Below are positions 6,769 to 11,707 of a stretch of DNA of 11,707 nt, one piece after another. A program made the translations under genes and the position numbers. Every line of letters begins with the position of its first letter. The stretch's first letter is position 1. The notes under the pieces are model-generated. The model was given only the letters and a program-made list of their open reading frames with translations. It did not search any database and was not told the DNA's origin. This DNA comes from SLFT01 sp964493075 (GTDB lineage: Bacteria > Hydrogenedentota > Hydrogenedentia > Hydrogenedentales > CAITNO01), in contig CAZBNU010000121.1 of the NCBI GenBank assembly GCA_964493075.1, positions 1 to 11,707 of the forward strand. The letters run 5' to 3'.

Positions 6769-8100
6769 TTAGAAGCAGAGTTCCGTTTCAATGAACAGGT
6801 AGTCATAGTCGTCATCTTCGTCGCCGCCGATGAGCCCAAGACCATTAAGGGGGCCGCTATTTTCTTCTACGCCGTCATCAGCGAAGAAGTGAGCATAACC
6901 AGCGCGCATAACGAGGTCTTCACTATAGTGATAGGTGCCATACAGGCCAAGTTCAAGACCAAGTTCTTCTTCGTCAACATCGCCGAACCAGTTGTGGTCA
7001 ACGTCATGTTCGTCAGACATTACATAGGTGGCAGCCAACATCATCTCAAGGCATTCGGTCGGCATGGCCTGCACGCCAAGCTTGTAGATGAGGGCGTTGG
7101 ACAGATTCTGCTGAATGTCAAGGAACTCAGTGTAACGAACGTTGGAGAACAGACGGTTGAACGGCATGTCCATATCGTTGCTCACGTGACGGTCATCGGG
7201 GTCGCCGCCGCCGAAATAGGCGAATCCGGCGAATACACGGGGCTGCCAAGACATATCGAAGGTGTAGCCAAGTTCAGCATTGATTGCGAACTCATCATAG
7301 TCAACATCAGCGGTACCGAAACCAACCGGGCAGGCGGACGGAACATCATCAATGTCGCCCAACTGATAAGCAGCTTCAAGTTCGAAATCAAACGCGCCAA
7401 TTACGCCAGCTCCGCGGAGGCCAAAGGTGTGAATGTCAACATCGGTGCCGTTAACCAGGCCGCCAATGATGCCTTGATCGTCACGGATAAACATCCAGTA
7501 AGCGTCAAGGGTAACGTCTTCGATGCCAATATAGCTGGCATACAATGCATACAGATCAACGTCGTCATCGCCAAAATCGCCAAGGCTTTCCGCCAGCTTC
7601 GCAGCAATGGCATCAACCGTTACAACGTCGTTCGCGAAGGTTACACGCAGACCGTCGAAGGACAGGCCGGTGTAGATGGAACCAACATTGTTCACGCCAA
7701 GCAACAGCTGGTTGCCAAGAGCAAGTTCCTGACGGCCAACGCGCATGCTGAGCGGTGTGCCCCACATATTGCGCGCTTCGATGTAGCCCTGGTACAGGTC
7801 AACATCATTGCCGCCGCCGCCACGGAAATCCGCGCCGGTCAGGTACAGGGAACGAAAATCTTCGCCCCAGTTATTGTAATAGTCAAGTTCGATGAAGGCA
7901 CTGACGTCCTGGGTGAAGTCAGCCTTCACGCTCAGGCGGGTGCGCTGTTCAACGAAGGCGCTTTCGGCGGCATCATCAAAATCATAATAGTTGCCGCGGA
8001 TGCGGATGCTGCCGCCGACTTCGACGTTCTGCAGCTCTGCGAAGGCTACACTGCCGATGCTCAGAACGAGCGCGGCGATAATTACTGTACTTAAACGCAT
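6769..8100 (-). CDS. Outer-membrane beta-barrel protein, alginate-export/porin type
   Basis: Probably an outer-membrane channel for anionic or oligosaccharide solutes. Seen in 443 residues: a Sec signal peptide with likely cleavage after AFA (residue 21); alternating polar/aromatic strands through the whole mature part; the segment VGRQELALGNQLLLG (121-135) followed by SFDGLRVTF (147-155), the pattern typical of alginate-export (AlgE-like) barrels; and a last strand FIETELCF ending in Phe, the usual barrel-assembly signal. It is strongly acidic, with many Asp-rich loops such as GDIDDVP and GGDEDDDYDY. The start is fixed by AAAGAGGAG ending 8 nt before ATG. The opposite strand is open over nearly the same length (6661-8094), but that frame has no signal or ribosome binding site and is a composition shadow. 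The family assignment is moderate; the barrel nature is firm. Confidence 0.83.
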   Translation of the reverse strand: MRLSTVIIAALVLSIGSVAFAELQNVEVGGSIRIRGNYYDFDDAAESAFVEQRTRLSVKADFTQDVSAFIELDYYNNWGEDFRSLYLTGADFRGGGGNDVDLYQGYIEARNMWGTPLSMRVGRQELALGNQLLLGVNNVGSIYTGLSFDGLRVTFANDVVTVDAIAAKLAESLGDFGDDDVDLYALYASYIGIEDVTLDAYWMFIRDDQGIIGGLVNGTDVDIHTFGLRGAGVIGAFDFELEAAYQLGDIDDVPSACPVGFGTADVDYDEFAINAELGYTFDMSWQPRVFAGFAYFGGGDPDDRHVSNDMDMPFNRLFSNVRYTEFLDIQQNLSNALIYKLGVQAMPTECLEMMLAATYVMSDEHDVDHNWFGDVDEEELGLELGLYGTYHYSEDLVMRAGYAHFFADDGVEENSGPLNGLGLIGGDEDDDYDYLFIETELCF

Positions 8101-8398
8101 TTGCGTATCTCCTCTTTCTTTAGTTTGTTGTTAATCAACGAGGGCATGATTCATGTCACTAAACCATGCTGCATCCCCATTCCTTATGGGAATGCGTAGA
8201 ACTTTATATGCATAACTCACGGCTTTGCAGAACGACACACGGAGCGCGTTTTTTAGCGCGGGTTGGTTGCATTCCTCCTTTCTGGCTCATGAAGTATGTG
8301 TCGCGCGTGATGCACTGTTTGACGTATTAAACTGTATGCTTCTTTGTCCTGAATGAGGCCCTGCCATCCTCGTGACTAGGGACACCCACCACTTACTA
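8101..8398 (-). promoter_or_regulatory. Long structured 5' leader of the barrel gene (putative)
   Basis: If transcription starts just after the promoter -10 at 8405-8410, the message has a leader of about 300 nt. Pairings on the minus strand: a 7-bp long-range pair between the complements of 8297-8303 and 8233-8239, enclosing a Shine-Dalgarno-like AAAGGAGG (complement of 8274-8281); and two mutually exclusive hairpins within 8171-8195, one pairing CATTCC with GGAATG, the other pairing GCATTCCC with GGGGATGC with one G-U. I do not recognise a known riboswitch class. The leader may carry regulation of the porin or an independent small RNA. Confidence 0.45.
8109..8117 (-). promoter_or_regulatory. 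Ribosome binding site for the barrel protein gene
   Basis: On the minus strand AAAGAGGAG is followed by 8 nt and then ATG (complement of 8098-8100). It is strong and well spaced, and it supports this strand over the long antisense frame. Confidence 0.85.
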
Positions 8399-8404
8399 GG
8401 CGAA

Positions 8405-8433
8405 AGTATAACATAATTGCACTGCCATGTCAA
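8405..8433 (-). promoter_or_regulatory. Near-consensus sigma70-type promoter driving the barrel gene
   Basis: On the minus strand: TTGACA (complement of 8428-8433), a 17-nt spacer, then TATACT (complement of 8405-8410). This is a perfect -35, an optimal spacer and a 5/6 -10. The upstream DNA (8434-8463) is A/T-rich, like an UP element. The expected transcription start is near 8398, about 300 nt before the barrel protein ATG. No other gene lies between, so this promoter most likely serves that gene. Confidence 0.8.
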
Positions 8434-8434
8434 C

Positions 8435-8463
8435 AATTTATTTTCCTTTTTTTGAAATAAATT
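8435..8463. repeat. A/T inverted repeat abutting the -35 box
   Basis: AATTTATTT (8435-8443) and AAATAAATT (8455-8463) are perfect 9-nt inverted repeats separated by 11 nt. The repeat starts 1 nt upstream of the -35 hexamer of the minus-strand promoter. It could be a regulator binding site or part of an UP element; A/T richness makes a chance match possible. Confidence 0.4.
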
Positions 8464-9048
8464 CCAGGCCATTTTCCCCATACCAAAATCAGGTGTAAAA
8501 TCGGATTACTATCAGTATTCGCTTTTCTTCAGAATTGCGGTACATCACGGCAAAAAACAAACGCTCTTCATTACAAGACAAAATGTAGTGGTACGGTATC
8601 AAGTCTCCACACGGGATGGCATGTTTTATTTGATGATTGTCTGTCCGGTTGTGGTTGTAGCAAAACTGCCAGGAGTATGCGCTGCGCACAGGGCAATCGG
8701 GCACATTAGGCCTCTATTTTACCGCCTTTTTTCGGCATGATCCGAGCCAATAAACGCCTCCTAAGGACAAGAACTATAACATCGCGGTAATTAATAGATT
8801 CCGATTCCCACTGAGAGTTATGGCGTTTTTTCGGATTTCTTCATGGCACTATACACTGTTGTTCTGGGGCAACAGCCAACGACGTCATTCCGATTGGCAA
8901 CCGATATGCAGGTTATTTGTTCTTTCAAGAAAGACCCCGCACGAAGGGATGATATGCTTGCACGGTCACCAAAATTCTGCGTTTGTTTGCGTTGTTGTGC
9001 AAATGGCAGGGCTCTGTGTTAATCTGGATTCACTTTGGAAGCGATATA
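8464..9048. other. Gene-free region upstream of the helicase gene
   Basis: No tRNA, CRISPR or credible protein gene is seen. Short open frames at 8489-8704 (minus) and 8820-9062 (plus) lack ribosome binding sites and domain-like sequence. The promoter of the helicase gene should be here, but only a weak match is visible: TTGTGC at 8995-9000, 17 nt, GTTAAT at 9018-9023. A short inverted repeat TTTGC 8986-8990 / GCAAA 8999-9003 overlaps it. The region may contain decayed coding sequence, but nothing I can name. Confidence 0.5.
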
Positions 9049-9055
9049 GAGAGGG
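9049..9055 (+). promoter_or_regulatory. Ribosome binding site for the helicase gene
   Basis: GAGAGGG lies 9 nt before ATG 9065, an acceptable purine-rich Shine-Dalgarno. It supports this start, which is also where the conserved N-terminal Q motif (FTQEQQNAI) begins. Confidence 0.65.
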
Positions 9056-9064
9056 ATACTGATA

Positions 9065-11707
9065 ATGGAGTTTACACAGGAACAGCAAAATGCCATTACG
9101 GCCATGCGTCCGCTGGTATGCGTATCGGCGGGGGCAGGTTCCGGAAAGACCACCATTCTCATTGAGCGCATCGCGCAGTTACTGGCCAACAAAGCGTTGT
9201 GGCCGAGCGGGCATCCGCAGCTTGATCGCATTGCCGCTATCACCTTTACCGAACCGGCGGCAGCGGAGATGAAAGCGCGGTTGCGGCGTAAGTTCCGAGA
9301 ATACGCATCACAGGACGACAAAGAGAAGATGACTTTCTGGCGGAACATGGAGCGGCAGGTGGAAGGAACGCGCATCACCACCATCCATTCCTTCTGCGCT
9401 TCGCTGTTGCGTGAATATGCCCTGCACATAGGCATGGACCCGGACTGGAAGGTGATGACAGACGCCGATGCTGCGCAGTTGATGGAATCCGTCATAGACC
9501 AGACGCTGCACAGCCTGCTTGAAGTGGAAGACGCCGATACGGAAGACCTTGCTGTAGCGTTGGGGATAGGACCTTTGAAACAGGCGCTGACGGATGTGTT
9601 GCGAGACCGGTGGAAATATCAGAAATCAGGGGCTACCGCCTGGTACGACGACCCTGAAGCCCTGCTTCGGCGGTGGAAGTCTTTGGTGCAGGAGTTGTGT
9701 GACACTACGTTACAGCAATTGCGTGAGACTGGGGTGATTGGGGAACATCTGAATGCGCTGGAGTCACTGGAGGGGTGTTGTCCTGATCCTACGGACAAGA
9801 AAGAGGTGCAGCGGGTATTGTTCTTATCCCTGTTTCGCGACATCGAAGACAACATCGGTGATTTGCCGCAGAAAATCAGGGATACCATTGACGAGTCTAA
9901 TTTCAGCGGTGGCTCCAAAAAGAAGTGGGGCGAGGAAAGTTTTGCTTTAGTTAAAGAGGCACTGAATGCAGCACGCAACTTTCTGGAGGATCAGTGCAGT
10001 TTCCCTGAATTCGATGATGATTTTGAACGCTGTGCAGCAATTCTTACGTGCAAGTTTCATAAGGTGAGCCTACGGGTACAGGACGGCTATAAGCAGGCCC
10101 GTCAGGCGGCGGCGTTGGTGGATTTTGACGACATGATCAACGAGACGTTGCAGCTGCTGCGCGAAAATCCTTCACTGCGTCAACGTGCCGCACGGGACTT
10201 TCGCTTTCTGTTGATAGATGAATTTCAGGACACGGACCAGCGGCAGTTGGAGGTGGCGCATCGGCTGGCGGGAGAAGAAAACGGCCCCGACCTGTTTATT
10301 GTGGGCGACGCTAAGCAGTCCATTTACCTGTTTCGCGGCGCCGAGGTGTCGTTATTCAAAGGGGAACAGGAAAAGGATGCCGATGCCATCACGCTGCCGG
10401 ACAACTACCGTTCTCTACCGGAGGTGATACTGTTCATCAACGATTTTTTTGCGCGCTCAGACCTCTTGCAGGCAGTGGAACACTATGTACCCATGCAGGT
10501 GTCCCGCGCCCCCATGAACAGTCCCCGAGGGGAAATTTTTATACCGGCTGCTGTTAACGAAGAGGAAGACTCGAAAAAATCAATTTCGGAGAAGAACGAA
10601 GAAGAGGCGCGTTATATTGCCCGGCGCATCCGGGAGATGTGTGATGGCGAGAAACCTCTCCAGATTCGTGAGGACAGCAAGAACAGCGCGTTGCGAAATG
10701 CCCGATACGACGATATTGTGCTGCTGTTCCGGCGGGGTACCCATATCTACGCGTATGAGTCGGCGCTGCGCGATGCAGGCATCCCCTACAACCGGATTGC
10801 GGGCGAGGGCTATTTCAAGCGGCGCGAGATCGAGGATGTACTTGCCTTGCTGAAACTCATCCAGGACCCCTGGGATGGCGAGGTACTACTGACTCTTTTG
10901 CGCAGTCCACTGGCGGGGCTTTCTGATGAGAGCCTGATGCGCATGGCGCAGCTGCCGTGCGGGCTGGTTGCAGCGTTTCATAGCGATATTGTGCCGGAAG
11001 GCTTTGAAGATACGGAGCCCCTGCAGCGCATCCGCCTTTTGTTCAAAAAATTGTACGGGCAACGCGAATCATCACCGGGAACAATGCTGCGGCAGATACT
11101 TGGGGCAACCCATTTCGAAGCGGTATTGTTGAGTCAGCATCTGGGCTTGCAACATGCCTCCAACCTGCGCAAACTGGTGCAGATGGCCGATGAATTCGCG
11201 CAGGGCCGCGCCGCCACCCTCGCCGAATTCACCCATTACGTGGAAGAAATGAGCATCCACGAAATTCGTGAAGGCGAGGCAATGCTACCGTCAAAAGGCA
11301 TGGGCGCAGTAACGCTCATGACCATACACAAGTCCAAGGGGCTTGAGTTTCCCGTGGTGTTTATCCCTGAAATGTGGGTGCCGCCAAAATCGCAAAACTT
11401 CGGGCTGCTGCTACATCATGACACACTGGGCTTTACCGTGAAAACACCTGACGAACAGGGCAATCTCCAATTTAGCGCCATTGGCGAAATTATCAAGGGG
11501 TTGCGGAAGAAAGAGGAGACTGCAGAGCTGGCACGGATATTATACGTGGCCATGACCCGTGCCAGAGACTACCTGGTACTGTGCAGCCGCATTGAACAGT
11601 CAAAGAAAAGTTGGGCAGAAATGTTAAATCTGCTCTACAGTCTCGAGAACAAAGGTGACGGCGAGGTTTTGCAAGGCGAAGGTTTTCAGGTAACAGTGCG
11701 TCGCACG
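9065..11707 (+). CDS. AddA/UvrD-type superfamily 1A DNA helicase (3' end outside window)
   Basis: This is an ATP-driven 3'-5' DNA helicase of the UvrD/Rep/AddA group, most like the AddA subunit that with AddB resects double-strand breaks for recombination. The frame is open with no stop for 881 codons to the window end. Motifs seen: Q motif FTQEQ (3-7); Walker A SAGAGSGKT (21-29, Lys28); Ia ITFTEPAAAEMKAR (59-72); Ic TTIHSFC (105-111); VDFDDM (352-357); Walker B LLIDEFQDTD (382-391, Asp385-Glu386); III FIVGDAKQSIYLFRGA (411-426); IV LPDNYRS (444-450); V VTLMTIHKSKGLEFPVVF (749-766); VI ILYVAMTRARDYLVL (825-839). The helicase core is complete. AddA proteins add a C-terminal RecB-like nuclease that would lie beyond the edge, so AddA versus a plain UvrD-like helicase is unresolved. 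No addB lies upstream; the preceding stretch is noncoding. Confidence 0.92.
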   Translation, partial: MEFTQEQQNAITAMRPLVCVSAGAGSGKTTILIERIAQLLANKALWPSGHPQLDRIAAITFTEPAAAEMKARLRRKFREYASQDDKEKMTFWRNMERQVEGTRITTIHSFCASLLREYALHIGMDPDWKVMTDADAAQLMESVIDQTLHSLLEVEDADTEDLAVALGIGPLKQALTDVLRDRWKYQKSGATAWYDDPEALLRRWKSLVQELCDTTLQQLRETGVIGEHLNALESLEGCCPDPTDKKEVQRVLFLSLFRDIEDNIGDLPQKIRDTIDESNFSGGSKKKWGEESFALVKEALNAARNFLEDQCSFPEFDDDFERCAAILTCKFHKVSLRVQDGYKQARQAAALVDFDDMINETLQLLRENPSLRQRAARDFRFLLIDEFQDTDQRQLEVAHRLAGEENGPDLFIVGDAKQSIYLFRGAEVSLFKGEQEKDADAITLPDNYRSLPEVILFINDFFARSDLLQAVEHYVPMQVSRAPMNSPRGEIFIPAAVNEEEDSKKSISEKNEEEARYIARRIREMCDGEKPLQIREDSKNSALRNARYDDIVLLFRRGTHIYAYESALRDAGIPYNRIAGEGYFKRREIEDVLALLKLIQDPWDGEVLLTLLRSPLAGLSDESLMRMAQLPCGLVAAFHSDIVPEGFEDTEPLQRIRLLFKKLYGQRESSPGTMLRQILGATHFEAVLLSQHLGLQHASNLRKLVQMADEFAQGRAATLAEFTHYVEEMSIHEIREGEAMLPSKGMGAVTLMTIHKSKGLEFPVVFIPEMWVPPKSQNFGLLLHHDTLGFTVKTPDEQGNLQFSAIGEIIKGLRKKEETAELARILYVAMTRARDYLVLCSRIEQSKKSWAEMLNLLYSLENKGDGEVLQGEGFQVTVRRT

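Noticed and set aside
6661..8094. 477-residue plus-strand open frame
   Set aside because: It is antisense to the signal-peptide barrel protein, has no ribosome binding site or domain, and its Val/Ile/Ala-rich sequence is the complement of the Asp/Glu-rich real frame.
8204..8281. Possible 22-codon leader peptide on the minus strand after AAAGGAGG
   Set aside because: The ATG is only 1 nt after the Shine-Dalgarno-like sequence, too close for initiation, and the peptide has no attenuation-type codon run.
8489..8704. 71-residue minus-strand open frame
   Set aside because: No Shine-Dalgarno, mixed composition and no recognised motif. Considered as a toxin or transposase remnant but nothing supports it.
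8820..9062. 80-residue plus-strand open frame before the helicase
   Set aside because: Rich in Trp, His and Cys in a random manner, no ribosome binding site, and it overlaps the leader and ribosome binding site of the helicase gene.
1..11707. CRISPR arrays, tRNA or rRNA genes, insertion sequences, toxin-antitoxin or phage-defence genes
   Set aside because: I looked for spaced direct repeats, tRNA T-arm and anticodon patterns, and transposase or defence motifs on both strands and found none.

Overview
The window reads as a piece of a scaffolded draft genome (probably a metagenome bin) from a Gram-negative, polysaccharide- and lipid-scavenging heterotroph. Evidence for an outer membrane is a signal-peptide beta-barrel protein ending in Phe. 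Sugar genes of the GH2, YhcH and TIM-barrel types, together with a ceramidase-like hydrolase, are the kind of content seen in Planctomycetes/PVC-like or Hydrogenedentes-like bacteria. That placement is an impression from protein style, not a measured result.

Layout. (1) 1-4513, plus strand, closely spaced genes that may be co-transcribed: the C-terminal two thirds of a GH2 beta-galactosidase-type enzyme, a YhcH/EbgC-family protein, a 100-N scaffold gap, the C-terminal part of a TIM-barrel glycosidase-like protein, and a MATE efflux transporter. The GH2 reading frame continues upstream of its first ATG and is interrupted by an amber codon at 17-19. (2) 4596-4685, a perfect REP/BIME-like inverted doublet with outward GTAG/CTAC ends. 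(3) 4752-6185, plus strand, a membrane-anchored neutral ceramidase-family hydrolase. (4) 6186-6768, a gene-free convergent region with several hairpins, the last being a good terminator for the gene coming from the right. (5) 6769-8100, minus strand, an acidic alginate-export-type outer-membrane barrel protein. It has a near-consensus sigma70 promoter about 300 nt upstream of its start codon and therefore a long, foldable 5' leader. (6) 8434-9064, gene-free. (7) 9065 to the window end, plus strand, 881 codons of an open-ended AddA/UvrD-type helicase with all superfamily 1A motifs; its C-terminus lies outside the window.

How the genes may work together (inference): the GH2/YhcH pair resembles the ebgA-ebgC arrangement, in which a beta-galactosidase is paired with a small sugar-anomer-handling protein. 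The TIM-barrel protein would add a second saccharide-processing activity. The barrel protein could admit oligosaccharides through the outer membrane, and the ceramidase-like enzyme would release fatty acid from sphingolipid-type substrates. The helicase is a separate DNA-repair gene. I did not find a clearly novel defence or mobile system. The items most worth checking are the long porin leader with its promoter, the perfect REP doublet, the amber codon in GH2, and the false gene fusion created by the N gap.
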